The notes: generated from the sequence alone by a model not told the origin. 64,000 bases of DNA from Hypholoma sublateritium FD-334 SS-4 (GCA_000827495.1 KN817521.1:372001-436000); one strand, 5' to 3'. Positions 33,729 through 46,740 are shown, numbered from the stretch's first letter. Numbers and translations: made by a program.

Positions 33729-35064
33729 ATGAAGTTTACATTTTCCAAATTCATCAAGGACCAACGGACAAAGGTTCCGCCTGTGGCTACGTCCGATTTA
33801 ACGGGAAGAACCGTCATTGTTACAGGCGCCAATAGCGGACTCGGCTTTGAGGCGGCGAAACACGTTGCTCGCATGCACCCTGGAAAACTCATTCTCGCAT
33901 GTCGAAGCAGAGAGAAAGGAGAGAAAGCCCTGGCTGGTGAGTTTTTAGGACTAAGGGTTCTCTACTGGTCTGACGCTGACCTTGGCAAATCTTAGAGCTG
34001 AAAATGGAAACCGGCTGCGATACGGCTGAACTCAGACTTCTCGATTTGGCAGATTTTGCTTCTGTAAAATCGTTCGCTATTCAATTCGAGAAAGAAAAAA
34101 ATAGGCTTGACATTTTACTTGAGAACGCGGGTGTTTTTCCTCCACCAAAGACTGAATTTACAAAGGACGGATGGGAACAATCGTAAGATTTTTTGGGCGC
34201 CTAGAATCAAACCCTGCATTCGAAAGCTGACAAAATTACCAGAGTACAAGTGAACGACCTCTCCCCTTCGCTCCTTGCCCTGCTACTTTTACCTATCCTG
34301 TTGGACACTGCCGATAAATATGGAACCATCCCCCGACTGGTGGTTGTCACTAGCGAACTCCACTATTGGGCCAAATTCGACAAGAAGTTGATTGATTCGC
34401 CCCAGCCTTTTCGACTTTTAGCTCACAAGGACTACCTGCGTGGAAAGTATGTGCTGAAACCTTGAGACACGACGTACATAAATACTCACATTCGTTACTC
34501 GTAACTCAGGACAGGGAGCCAGAGGTATCCGGAAACCAAATGTAACTTGCTTCATATTCCAACTTAGTAAAAAGCCACCAATTAATTCACATTCTCCAGT
34601 GCTAAATGTTCTCTTCGCCCGTGCCCTGAGCGACAGGCTACGCCAAAAGTCGCTCATCGTCAACTCTGTCAGCCCAGGATTTTGCATTTCTGAATTTCGG
34701 AGAACATTCTCTGGTTTTCAAAGTGTAGTGAATTGGTTGATGGAAAAGACATTGGCACGGTCTACGGAAGAGGGTAGCCGGCAACTCGTATGGGCCGCCG
34801 TTGGTGGCGCCGATAAATTGGACGATTTGCGGGGCGCATATATCTCTCTGGCCACCGTTGAAGAATCGAGCGATTACGTGATTAGTCAAGAAGGACGGCA
34901 GGCTCAGACGAAACTCTGGGTAATATTTGCAATTCGCCCTCGCTGTTGCATCTCTTTGGCTAACGGCTTTGCTTCGTTAACAGGAAGCTCTTGTGGAAGA
35001 GTTAATCAAGATCGAACCAAAGATCCGCGAAATCGTGCAGAATTATCTGTCGGCCCCGCTGTAA
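33729..35064 (+). CDS. Short-chain dehydrogenase/reductase, retinol-dehydrogenase-like
   Basis: About 330 residues in six exons. The nucleotide-binding motif TGANSGLG follows TVIV, and [12 protein letters not shown] after it suggests NADP preference (Arg after the second strand). ENAG replaces the usual NNAG. The catalytic tetrad is present: Asn in QVNDLSP, Ser in [10 protein letters not shown] and Tyr/Lys in YPETK. The YPETK segment appears only after joining GGAAA|GACAGG.. to AAAT|TG at two introns, which supports that model. The late motif VNSVSPGFC (NxxxPG) is present. The C-terminus [11 protein letters not shown] is spliced on. It probably reduces or oxidises a lipophilic alcohol or carbonyl. 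It may share a pathway with the upstream ligase, which is inferred from adjacency only. Confidence 0.85.
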
Positions 35065-35264
35065 ATATCTGAGTTCTGCTTCGACATTGCCTCTTTATCT
35101 ACGGCTCTGGGCTTGCGCGCGTTTCATACTGACGAATAATAAGCTTTCGTTGTATGCCCGGGGGTAAAATACTCTGGGGGTGACCGGTCAGGCAGGTATA
35201 TAAGGAGTTTACTATAGGAAGAGCGAAGGTTAACGATGAGCAGTTCAATGTAGAGTAGTGAAGA

Positions 35265-37422
35265 TTAACGAGGAGCCCATAAATTGGGAGTCGGACTCTG
35301 TTCTTCCGGACGGTGGAATCCAAGGCGCCTGTCAATCACAGCCGTGTCTAAGTCATCACCAAGCATACGCAGATCACCACCTGATGCCATCCTGCCAGCA
35401 GGCGCGAGACCGAATACCGTTTCATCTTGATATTCGCTACTGCCTAGCGCTGCTCCAGGTTGCGTCTCGAACCCATCGAAAGATTCTGAATCGTCGTCAT
35501 CAAAGCCATCGTCTTCGACCACGGGACCTGATTGGGCGAAAGGGTGAACAGGAACGATCCCTGCGGCACCAATGATGTCCTCGTCCCCGAGTGAGTCGCT
35601 TGAATTATTCGAGGACCCGAACGAGTTATCATCATTGAATTGCCCTCCTTGTGAAGCCATTAGAAAAGCGGCCGACGGATGTGCGGTGTTGTTGATTTCG
35701 TCGATATCCAGGGAGTCAGAATCAGAATCCAGGTCGTCGTGTTGTGGCTGGACTGGATTATACATTGGCGTAGCTAGTTCCGAGAGTGCAGGTGAACATG
35801 GTTGTGCCTGCGGTTGGTCAACGCGGAGTCCTGCTGCACTAACATGTATCTGTTCCAAGGCTTGAGAACGGACGCGTAAAACAGATGCACTCGATGCCGA
35901 TGTTGTTCCAGCGTCTGGTCGAATGTCATTCCGGATGTGTCGTATCATGCTTTCCAGGCTGGAATCCTTGGTAATGTTACTGTCTGTGCTGTATTCGTTG
36001 CCGCGATTGTAGCGTGACAGCGACGGGGGCGTCATCGCTGTACTCAGACTCGTGCTAGATTCATAATATCCTTTCCTTCCGTACAGACGGCTATCACTTT
36101 TGTTGCCACCACTCTTGAGTTGTGCATCGCGTATTAAATCGCGCTGTATTCGTGCAGTCGCGTCTCTAGCTGGCGTCTGCCCAAGTTTGAGAAGTCCAAG
36201 TTCGGCTGACGACCTTGGAGGCCTTGCGGGAGACATAAGAACAGGAGGCGACATTCCAGGAGGCAAACCATCGAACGAGTCGTCGTCATCATAAGGTGTC
36301 GCTGCAGCCATTTTAGCTGGTCTAGCTATCCTCTTGGGCGTGAGTATTGAAGGATCTCGAAGGTCAACTATTCCACTCCATTCAGCAGGGGAAGCTTGTT
36401 CGGGGAGATAAGGGTTGCGAGATTTGTCGATGATGGGAGTTTTGGGTTTTGCTCTAAATTTGAGCGGCGAAACCTTCTTGCTATCAAAAGACGAACTGTC
36501 GTTTGTCGAATAGAGGTTGTGGCGGAGGACATTGCGCAGCAAGGGATGAGATGTATCCTTTCCCTTGCCTTTCTCAGAAGCCGGCAAGACACTGACATCG
36601 TGTTTGAACGTTGATTCCACAGATGCATTGAAATCTGGCGCACTGCGACCAACAGATTGAGGAGGAGGCAGGAGACTCTCGTCTGCGGTCTCAGTGGAAA
36701 GATTGTTTATTTCCCTGTTCAGGCGGACAAGCGGGGATTCAAGGGAATGTGTCCATGAAGGGTGTTCCGAGGGTTGGTTAGCATAACTATCGTTATTCGA
36801 GGTTGCTGCTCGAGAGATCGCAGGTGTGGAAGAGAATGCCCCTTGGCCCGGGAGGAAAGACGTTTCGCTGTTTACTGTGCTCGCCCCGTATTCATCCTGA
36901 TCGGTGCGCGTCCGATATTGTACAGTCGTATCGGCATGTTCTTGGGAAGATGTTTCGGCATCTTCTCGCTCTGACGTGTTTTCATTCACCGTCGAGTAGT
37001 CGTCGAATGTTGGTATTCGTATTTGCGCTGCTTGTTCATAAAACGAGGTCCAAAACTTTGAATGCAAATTTTCATGGTCTCGTAACACTTCAGTGAATTC
37101 ACAAAATCGCGCACCTTTGCAGCTTCTCTTACAGGTTCTGTACCGACAGCGTATCGTTTCACAGCTGGTAGAAGTTTATTAGCCAATGCATTATGGATTT
37201 TGGAGAAGTTCTCGTCGATGTTCTGTATTTTCATTAGCTTAGTATGTCAGTTCACATGCGTTATCTCACCTGAAGCTTTATGGTAATGAGCTGTTCAATT
37301 TGTTCGATCTGGTCGGTAACGGATGCGTCCGTATCTAAGCCAGGAACAACAATAGACGCAGGATCGGGATTGGGCTTCCACCGCGGTGGATTAGGGGTAA
37401 TCTGTGTTCTGTTTGAGGACAT
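35265..37422 (-). CDS. ASK1: DASH/Dam1 complex subunit Ask1
   Basis: Exons 37422-37270, 37222-37115 and 37055-35265 join in phase to 683 residues. The conserved Ask1 domain lies in residues 1-115: ASVTDQIEQIEQLITIKLQ|NIDENFSKIHNALANK, then RYAVGTEPVREAAK|FWTSFYEQAAQIRIPTFDDYS. The DASH ring couples kinetochores to spindle microtubules. The remaining ~570 residues are disordered, with many Ser/Thr-Pro sites (possible cyclin-dependent kinase targets, inferred) and acidic patches. The C-terminal part has LDTAVIDRRLGFHRPEEQSPTPNLWAP-like sequence near the end. An upstream in-frame start at 37560 would add 46 residues with no family counterpart. Confidence 0.88.
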
Positions 37423-38188
37423 GTCGATACCTGGTCGCGTCGTGTGATTGTCTAGAATGACATCTGTCGGTCCTTCGTTATTTGGTGAGGAACAAATGAC
37501 ACGGCGAACTGGAAGTTGCAACGCGTATCTTGAAGGGGACAAACGCGAAACGCGTGACATTCGCGTGACCCTGCAAATCCGGGATCATACGGCCCGCTGC
37601 CAATTGTTACTGACAGCGGCGGCCGTCCGAACGCGGGCCGTTTCTCTTCCATCTGCCCTCACAAGCTAAGAAGCGCCGCCAATTTTCTCAAGCAGACTGG
37701 CTAATATACCGTGTTTGAGTCAACGTGCTCACCGCTTGTTAAGTTTCGAGAACAGGAAACATTCCAGGCATGGTAACTTCGGTATCCTCACAAATCCTCA
37801 CAATATTATATTGAACCCGGGACCGTGCACTCTCCGATTTGCGTTGGTAATTCAATCGACGCACTCTTTTAGCTATTCGACTCGGGATATATGATTCGAT
37901 TCACGGGTAAGCAACACATGTGTCTTCTCTATCTTCCTTTACATTGATCCTGATACTCAGCGATTCACCGTTGATGTCGTTCTGTCAAATGCACTCTTCC
38001 GCGATGGCGCATGACCTCAAACCACCTGCACAGCTCCAAGTCGAATAACGATACCCGCATGCACGAAGTTACGAAGTGGATTTATTCTTGTTTCGAACGA
38101 TTACTTGGTTGCTATAAAACATTCCGCGCTGCTTCAAGCACTTTACCACTTTCATCTGTCTTGTCGATTTGTAGCCTTGGTCCTACAG
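37423..38188. other. Intergenic, divergent promoter region
   Basis: Lies between the ASK1 start and the DUF5695 start. A plus-strand ORF from 38011 crosses the TATA box and is rejected as coding. Confidence 0.5.
38113..38118 (+). promoter_or_regulatory. TATA box for the DUF5695 gene
   Basis: TATAAA lies 71 bases before the first base of the split start codon (38189). It is followed by a CT-rich leader. It supports a short 5' UTR and therefore the split-ATG model. Confidence 0.5.
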
Positions 38189-41100
38189 ATGTAAGCTTAG
38201 CAACTACCTTGTCTCGCTATGTAAAATACTAATAAAATCTCTCAGGCAGCGTCTTCTACGTGGCCTGATTGCTACAGCGACTTACATACCATTGATTTAC
38301 GTCCAACATGCGTCGGCACAGGACACCTTAGGCCTCGCCGATGGGTTCCTCTCTTTCAACACATCTATTTTTTCTGCTCAGTTGGTGAAGGATTCGCAAA
38401 CATTATATTCTCTCAAACCTCTGGTCAACAACTCCTCCTTCGATTTCATACCTGCAGATCAAATGTCACTGCGCCAAAGCAACGGCAATTACCATCTTGG
38501 CGACATTACCTTCCGAGTTCGGAAAGTAGGGTCTACGACATGGCTCGACGGAGACAGTTCGAGTGCTCGAAAACCTGTCACTGCCCTGCCCATATCAGGC
38601 TCCGTCTTCGCCGCTGCGAATCTAGCGCCAACTTTACCTGCCAATTCTCTTTTGAATATTACACGGAAATGGGCTCTTCAAACCGACCAATTGCAGCTCC
38701 TTTTTTCAGTTCAGAACTCCCAATCCTTCGCAGTGGAAATTGGCTCTTTGGGTGCACCTCTTGAATTCAATAACGTACGTATTTTGCGCGGTTCATCTGA
38801 ATGACGCTTACTTGAGTTTTAGATCTTCACTGACCGCACAGCAGCGGAAACAAATCAATTGTGTAGCTTGTTCGATCCTTACATTGGACAGGATGCTGGT
38901 TACGTTCAAGTCACACCATTGTTGGGGACCCTTCCGCCGTTAGTCGTCGTTCCGGTCGAAAAATCTCCTTTGGAAGGTTGGAGATTTCTTCCTGAGTCCA
39001 CCGTGAACCCTCCCTATTATCAGTCACAGACCTTCGAAGCGTTGTACGAATGGCAATTCCACACCCTTGCATACGCTCAAAACGAATGGGCAAATGTTAC
39101 GCCATGGAATGCGCCTACGTCCGCCATTTTGCAACCTGGAGAATCCAGGACATACGGCCTCGAATTCCGCTTGGCTCCTTCTATTCGCCAAATAGAGCAA
39201 ACGGTGATATCTGCCAATCGCCCTGTTGCCGCTGGCGTACCAGGATACATCATCCCGGCCGATCAGAAAGCAAAGCTCTTCCTCAGTCACAGCTCCCCTG
39301 TCCAATCCATATCAGTATCACCTGCTGGCGCTGTCAAATGGACCCCTAACTCAGATGCAAAGAACCCATTCTGGACTGGATACGATGTTACTGCGCAATC
39401 ATGGGGAAGAGCCCGCCTATCTATTACATACGCAGACGGGGCGCTTCAGACAGTCCATTATTACCTCACCAAAGGTGCCACGGAAGCCGTCAGTGACCTT
39501 GGGTCATTCTTAACGACTTCGCAATGGCTCGTCTCCACATCCGATCCCTTTAAACGTTCGCCATCGGTAATCAGTTACGATCGCGAGGTTGACAGTATCG
39601 TCTACAACGACCCCAGAGCGTGGATTCCAGGTTTGAGTGACGAAGCAGGAGCAGGTTCATGGTTGGCAGCCTCGATGAAGCAGTACGCTCAGCCTAGTGC
39701 TGCTGAAGTCGCCAAAATGGAAGAATATATCAACCAGACCCTCTGGGGCTCTGTTCAAAATATGGATGGTGCGTTATGTCATTTCTGGCGTTGACTGTGA
39801 AGCTCACTCGCCTTTCCAGGATCGGTCAAAAAGGTGATTGTCGTGCTATCTTCTAGGGCGAATAATCTTTTACTTATCGCTACCTCAGGCTGTCTTCTTC
39901 TACGAGCCCGATCTGGTCCCGAATTACGACTACCCCACCTCGATTGACTGGACCAACTGGTGGTCTTGGAACCAGGCCGCGTCGTTTGCGACGGATCGCG
40001 CATACGACTATGTTCACGTCACTGCAGCGTATTGGGCTCTATATCGTGTCGCTCGCAACTACCCCGATCTCGTCAAGACGCATACATGGCAATGGTATCT
40101 CAACCAAGCGGTCCTGACAGTCCTCAGCATGACTAATGGCCTTGTCGGTTATGCCGACGACGGACTCATGGGAGAAACTGTCCTCATATACCTCCTAGAC
40201 GACGTCAAACGCGAGGGTCTCATTGCAAATGCGACAGTATTGGAAAATCGTATGAAGAGTCGCGCAACCAATTGGGCTGGCGAGCGTTATCCGTGAGCCT
40301 ATAAAATATTTGCTCAATAGACGGTACCTAATGTGATTGTTTCTGCACAGATTTGGATCGGAAATGGCATGGGACTCCACGGGACAGGAGGGTGTGTATG
40401 GCTGGAGCAAGTATTTCGGCAACAACGTAACAGCAGAAAATGCCTTGAACTCCATCATCGCCTATCAACCTCTCATTGCCCACTGGGGGTACAACGGTAA
40501 CGCCAGGCGATATTGGTGAGCTCGAACTCCCGTTTATCCAACCTCGTCACTAACATTGGTCTCAGGGACTTTGAATATGGCGGAAAACTGCAACGCATTG
40601 AGCGTCAAATCCATCACTATGGAAGTGGCCTCAACGCTCTCCCCCTGATTTCAGAGTTTGAATCCTCTCCAACGGACTTCTACCTCCTTCGGGTCGGCTT
40701 CGCTGGACTGAGCGGATCTTTGACGAATATTGACCAGGGTGGCTTTGCGTCGGCCGCTTTTCATTCTTTTGCCGACACTCTGAAATGGGACGCATACTCC
40801 GGCGACTATGGCCCAAACTTCTCAGGCCACACCATGGGCATGGGAACGTTCATTGTTAATCACCCTGATTTTGGGTGGCAAGCCTTCGGCGGGAACGTTA
40901 TTTCTACTTCTCCCACAGTCCAAGTGCAAGTTCGAGATTCAATTCGCCGACGCGTGTACGTCGCATCACTTGGGACGATGTTGGCGTTGGATGCCGGCGC
41001 ATTCTCAGTTGTAGAGTTCGACCCCCGCGATAACTCCGTCGCCCTCACGGTCATCGCCGCCGCCGATGGAGCAAGCGACGCAGCCGCAGCCCCCGCGGGA

Positions 41101-41238
41101 CGCCTCGTTATTCGACAAAAAGCTACGATACCTGGCGTTGGAGTTCTGCAGGCACCTCCTGCACTCGTGCAAGAGGCTGGGGCCTACGTTATTCCCTTCG
41201 TCAAAGGTCGGGCAGTGGTCAAATTATCCCCAGCTTGA
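38189..41238 (+). CDS. Secreted DUF5695-like protein (putative glycosidase fold)
   Basis: Model: AT at 38189-38190, then exons 38246-38774, 38823-39768, 39820-39833 (14 bases), 39889-40292, 40351-40515 and 40566-41238, in phase, 910 residues. The start codon is completed by the G at 38246. The N-terminus is a signal peptide (MQRLLRGLIATATYIPLIY, cleavage likely near HASAQ). The protein resembles the DUF5695 family of large secreted proteins, thought to be carbohydrate-active because of (alpha/alpha)-type repeats such as WTNWWSWNQAASFATDRAYDY and SIIAYQPLIAHWGYNGNARRYWDF. NxT/S sites suggest glycosylation. Family membership is from memory of motif style, and the activity is unknown. Confidence 0.7.
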
Positions 41239-41389
41239 ATCTGTTTAATCTTTGTCTTTCACCGGCACATGAATGGAATCCTGAATCGACGTGAATTGTA
41301 TGACACTTGTATACTCGATCGAGTATGTACATGAAATGAAACGTGAATTTGCGTAACACTGCATAATCGTTCAAGGACCCTATGCAACT

Positions 41390-44044
41390 TTATATCTCCT
41401 TCCCTTCGTGGTCCTTCTCCTCTTGTCGCCCAAGTTTCTCGAGAGCTCTCTCATGAGCTTCCTCCGAGAGATGCGGCTTCCAGCCTGGCGAGTGCCAGGG
41501 CTTGACTCCTGATCGGTACAGTTCATCGACTTCTTCCAATGTCAACCCTTTCGTCTCCGGAATAAAAAGGTACACATAACCGAAACCGAACAGCAGTGCG
41601 CCAAAGAAGATCATCAAAATCAATGGTCCAATCCTGTAGGGATCAATGAGAAGGTTTGAATTACATGGCGTTCTCAAGCATACCTGGCAGCAATTCTCGG
41701 AGCGAAGAAGGAAAGGAGGAAATTCCACAACCTGTGTCATCTGCTTGGTGACACCGTAAGATTAAATCAAGATGATAGACTTACCAATTGGTCGCGCTAC
41801 CCAGAGCAATGCCTTTGGGGCGAACACGGAGAGGGAATGACTCGCCTATGTACTACTAGTCAATTCGCGCACGAAGAAAAAAGTTGGGAACATACCAAGG
41901 TACACCCATCTACGTAAGGCAAAGTATAAGTTCAGTAGAGGCTTGAACACTTGGCTGACAAAACCCTCACGGCGTTGGTCCCCAGAACATAGAAAACGAG
42001 AACAAATGAAGAACGGCGAAGGCAATCAAGACGTCACCTAAAAGACGCGTTAGTCATCCTTGAGGACAAGTCAAAGCAGTATCACTTGCCGCCTTGTTTG
42101 TTACGCGAAGTGAGATCAGCCTTGGGAGTGCCAGTAGGGGCCAAAGTGAAATGGCCGACAAGGCCAGCCTAGATTGGTTTAACATTTGACAGAGAGTGCT
42201 CAGACAGGATGACTCACAATGATAGCACACGCCGCTTGCAGGAGCGCTCCGGTCAGAAGAGACTGCGAAGTAAAAATTAGACATGGTTTGATCGTTGGCG
42301 AAATTTGAGAATTACTCTTCGGCGGCCCCATGTTTCGATTAAATGCTGCAATAACGTACTAAATTAGATGGACCGATCTAGACAACTCAAGACTAACCAA
42401 AGCCGGAACTGTGCCAACAACTGATACAGCACCCAAAATGGTTTGAATGACATACGGCGATAACCTATATACATGATTAGTTTTTACTGCCAACTTTGAC
42501 TTGCAAGGGGGGTATGACTTACTCGGTGCCAGCGCTTTGGAAAAATGTGTCTCCGTAATAGTCTGGATAGCATTTATAGCGATTGAGAATTTATTGAGCC
42601 AGGAGCGAGCGACTCACAGTAAAAATTCTGGCCATTTAGCTGCTGAATAAATTGTAGCATCATTCCGTTAATGGTACGTTTCCACATATGGTTCCTGGTG
42701 GAGAAACATTCCAACCAAGTGGCTTTTCCGCCCTCGTTTTCAGCATCGATAGCATATTTAAGTTCGTCAACAAGTTCATCGACGAGACCGTCGTCTTCGG
42801 GCACTCCATTGAGTGCTGCGATAACACCACGAGCTTCCTCGGATCTTCCGGTTCCAATAAGGTGACGCCTTTTACAAATAAATATTCGTGTAAGAATTCG
42901 GGTCTACGCAACGGGAAATGCATGACACGTACGGAGATTCGGGAAGGAAGAATATTCCGGAGAGTAGGATGAGTCCCCACACAAGCTGGAGGCCAACAGG
43001 GATTTTCCAGGAAGCCGAATTCTTGATTGAATGTGTCGCCAGATCTATGATATAGCTCAGGAAAATGCTTGATACGATATCATTCAGTACAATAGACGAT
43101 GATTTGGCATCGAAAACAACCTACCCGGTAATGATCTGAAGTTGATAGAGTACTAGCATAGCACCTCGAAGCGCTTTTGGAGCGGTTTCTCCGTTGTAAA
43201 GCCTATCAAGGGTCGACATAAGATCGATGAAAATGGGACCATGCCACCGTCACTCACGGAACGATACCTTGAAGTAGGGAGTGTAAGATCAGTTAATGTT
43301 CAAAGAGCGAGGTCGATACATACCTGAAAGCGCCCCAACACCAAGGCCAGCAATGAACCTCCCAATAGTTAACTGAACTATGGAGAATGTAGTTCCTGTT
43401 TGGATCACAACGCCGATGGTGAATATGGCAGACCATATCAAGATAGATCCTCGTCTTCCAAAGCGATCAGACGTAAATGCTTGTGCAAGAGCACCTCTGC
43501 GATACTCTCAACATATATCCCCCAAAAGCGCATAAAACTTACACAAAGGTGCTAAATGGTGGTGTGAAATAAGTCCCAGGCCTGTAACATAATATAAGCA
43601 AGAACGAACCCCGCAGATAATAGCGATGTAATTATCGACTGTCTTGAACTCGAAAGGAACATTTGTCCATCAGCGCCGACCTCTCCAAAGCGATTAATAA
43701 AGTCTGGCATGATCAGACATCCCTACTACTAGTTTAGCGGAATAAATAGGGAGCAAGTCTTCCGCTATGTTACTCACTGATATAACCCCAATGTCATATC
43801 CGAACAAAAATCCTGGAAAAAAGAGTTGACCTAAAGAATTCGATCTGAATAAATGCGTTCAACAGAAATGGCAGAGCGACTGCTTACCATCGTTATATTT
43901 AGCCTCTCAGGGACGCTCTTACCACCTGAAAGAAGGAAATCATTAGATGTATTGAACCTATTGAAGAGAAGACATACCGAAGGCGATGAAAAATGCCAAT
44001 TGTATGGCATAACGGTTGGTCGGAATCGCTCTTCCCTCTTTCAT
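41390..44044 (-). CDS. MFS sugar transporter
   Basis: Many small exons; start [23 protein letters not shown] at 44044. Family hallmarks in order are [78 protein letters not shown] (glucose-type QQ..N in helix 7), [18 protein letters not shown] and [15 protein letters not shown]. About 520 residues and twelve membrane helices are expected. It probably imports hexoses by proton symport at the plasma membrane. The first splice may involve a 3-base microexon at 43923-43925. The hydrophilic C-terminus is rich in Glu/Lys ([16 protein letters not shown]). Confidence 0.88.
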
Positions 44045-45146
44045 GGTAAAAATATTGTACCGGTTTGGACGAGGGAAGAACTCAAGAAGCAGCAATGGGT
44101 ACCACCCACTCTTTTATTGGAGCATTGGGATGATCGCTGTTTATTTCCCCAAGCCCCGCTGAGCTAGAGAAGCTGAGAAGACTGAAATATCCTGTCAGAT
44201 GATGATAGGAAATCGCGTTTAGGTCATATGGAACGGGCCGCCTTTGACTTCTAATGCCGGCAGGCCTGAGAATGGGATGATGACAATGTCGGCAAGGAGA
44301 TGGGAAAGGACATGGGGGCGCTGAACAACGTCATAAATCTATCATGTGAGAAACAGACCCAAGGAAATAGCTTGAGGATACAAAATATTGAGGCCTCTTG
44401 TGGTAGGGACCCGGGTAAGGGAGTCGCCTCGTTGGAGCAATAGGTAGACATTAAACCTGATAAAAAGTTGAACATGCGTCCATTTTAGATTTTTCCGACT
44501 TTTGTGCGATGAAGAATTTGGAGGATGGGAGTTTGAGTTATAAAAGCAAAGTCAACACGGCCGCCGTCTCCGGCATATTTCAGGTCACAAGGGGGTAAAA
44601 AGCACGTGTGGTGACATGCCGCGTTGCTGCCATTGAGTTTTACATTATATATGCACTCAAAGCAATTCCCCATATTTATTTAAATAGTACATGTATTTTT
44701 GGTGTACTAGGTTCCCGGCTCTCAGGCGTAAGTACTTATTTGAACACACACTTTGTCCAGGTCTGGTCTGGTCGAGGACTTTACCTACCAGCAATCAACC
44801 AGCAATACTACTTATATTCATAACAAATGCGCAGTGCAATAGAAGCTACTAGAGCTGCAGTCTAGTGCTGTGTTGAAACTTCAGTAAAGCTTTGGACTCC
44901 GACTTCAGTAGAAAGGAATGTTCAAATGACGGAGGAGATGTGAAAGGACGCTGGATAGAATATTATGCTGTTACTCGAGTGGCATGTGTCACAATGATCC
45001 GTATGACTATTTTAGGGTATTCCATGTCCTTATTTATCAAAGGCAGTGGCGGCGATAGCAGGGTTATATTGATTTACGAGGATCACTTGGGCCTTGCTCT
45101 CATTTATGTTTCCGACTTTATACAGTCTGTCCAAGTCGGTTTGATT
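44045..45146. other. Intergenic
   Basis: Upstream region of the transporter and 3' flank of the phosphatase. Short ORFs (such as 44485-44673 minus and 44892-45509 plus) show no domain features. AT-rich between about 44630 and 44900. Confidence 0.45.
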
Positions 45147-46487
45147 CTAATTCGCCTCTACGTCTTCTACACTAGCGTAAAACTCTTTGATAATGCGCTT
45201 TTGAGCATCAGATCCTTTCTCTTCCTGAAAAGCATGCAGGGTAAGCATAGGAATCAAGGAAATCGAAGAATAACTTACTGGAGAATCGGAAATGGCTCGC
45301 ACGACGACGTATTTCCTCCCTGTAAGGATCTCCTCTGTCACATCGCCAAACTCTGCATCAGATTCAGAGGTCACAGCAAAAACGTCGTGAGAGCCGGTGA
45401 CAACGCCTCCGGCCTCTTCCGCAATTACAATCCCAGCGCATACATCCCATGGCCAGCAACCAATCTCCCTGGATGGTATCTTGGCGATCAGCGTTGCTTT
45501 GGGGTATGATGCAGGAACGTCTCACCAGTATAGGTCCAATCCACCTTGAGCTACGAGAGCGTAATTGAGAGCAGCACTGCCTACGGAACGGAGGGAATGG
45601 GCCATCTTTCCACCAATGACACCCTGAGCAGAATTTCCAGCCAAGCGGGAGAACGAATTCGATTTCGCTGTTATGGTTTTGGAACTACGATCAGAGCCCC
45701 ATTCTACGGCTGATTTCGATTTCTCAGAAGCCATGACAATGGGACATGATGTGTATTGAAACTCACCGATGAGAGCCTGACTAAGGGTCAAAGGTTTGGG
45801 TACCGACAGTGGCAATTTCTGCGGTTGGGCAGATATCCCGCGTGTAAGGAACGAGCCCTGCCCTTTCACTCCACTGTACTGCAATGATTTTTAGTATTTG
45901 TGGAGCGTCTCACTGGCAGGCTGAGAGTGTAATTGTGTGTGTACTCACCAGGTGATCAAGGAAGGGGTTGTAGATAACACCGAGAACAGGACGACGCTTG
46001 TATATGAGACCGATCGAGATGCAGACGAAAGGAAAGCCATGAATAAAATTGGTTGTCCCATCTGCGAAATTGGACCTGGGTCAATGAGTTCTATAAGTCT
46101 ATTATTACGGCTAGCCTTACCGATGGGATCGACACAGAACGTAGGCGCGTCTGTTATAGGCGGACGGGAGCCTGCCGCGTACGACTCTTCGCCTATGCTG
46201 TTTCCATATATCAATCACCGATCATAGATAATTACGCGTAAGACTCACAAAGAAAAGGCCGGGAACTGCGTTTTTAGTTCGGCCTGCACAAGCTCCTCAA
46301 CACGGACATCGTATTCCGTGACAAGATCAACCGAGTTCTTCTTCTCACCGACGCCTGATTCTGACGATGCAGATTGGATAGCGGCCGATCCTTCCAGGAT
46401 CAGAGCTCCAGCTTTCCGTGCGAGGTTTGTAGTAAACACCAGGATGGCACGCAGATCACTGGCGGAGAGTTCAACGAGGGTGGCCAT
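45147..46487 (-). CDS. Inositol monophosphatase family protein
   Basis: Starts [18 protein letters not shown] at 46487; about seven exons. Metal-site motifs appear in the right order: IGEESYAAG (Glu ligand), then [15 protein letters not shown] (Asp ligands, joined by splicing 46074-46125 or so) and [19 protein letters not shown] (last Asp ligand). AVEWGSDRS is restored by another splice. The enzyme hydrolyses myo-inositol 1-phosphate, using Mg2+ and being Li+ sensitive in the family. A quinate-cluster QutG-type role is possible, but no quinate genes are nearby. It is divergent from PUP2 with a 253-base shared promoter. The stop is at 45147. Confidence 0.86.
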
Positions 46488-46740
46488 GTCGCAGTTTAGG
46501 TGCGGAGGGATAGATGATGGTGTGTTTTTTAAGTCTTTAGTACTCGGGGTTTATCTGAAGTGGATGTTCCAAGCAAGTTCCAAGCGATCTCAACGACCGA
46601 GTACGATGACGAGGAGGTTATAGATAAGATTAGATATTATTCTCACAAACGTTCCCACGGCCTGGACACGCGTCGAGCTACGCAAGCTGCCCTATGTCCA
46701 AGCTTATAGCAATTACAGCCACTCCTCCATCCTATATACC

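Noticed and set aside
38011..38232. Plus-strand ORF that could extend the DUF5695 gene upstream
   Set aside because: It crosses the TATA box, and its frame does not reach the signal peptide across the canonical intron; it would need a shifted acceptor and a non-secretory N-terminus.
44892..45509. 205-codon plus-strand ORF with hydrophobic segment
   Set aside because: It starts at a non-ATG codon and its second half is antisense to the inositol monophosphatase exons.
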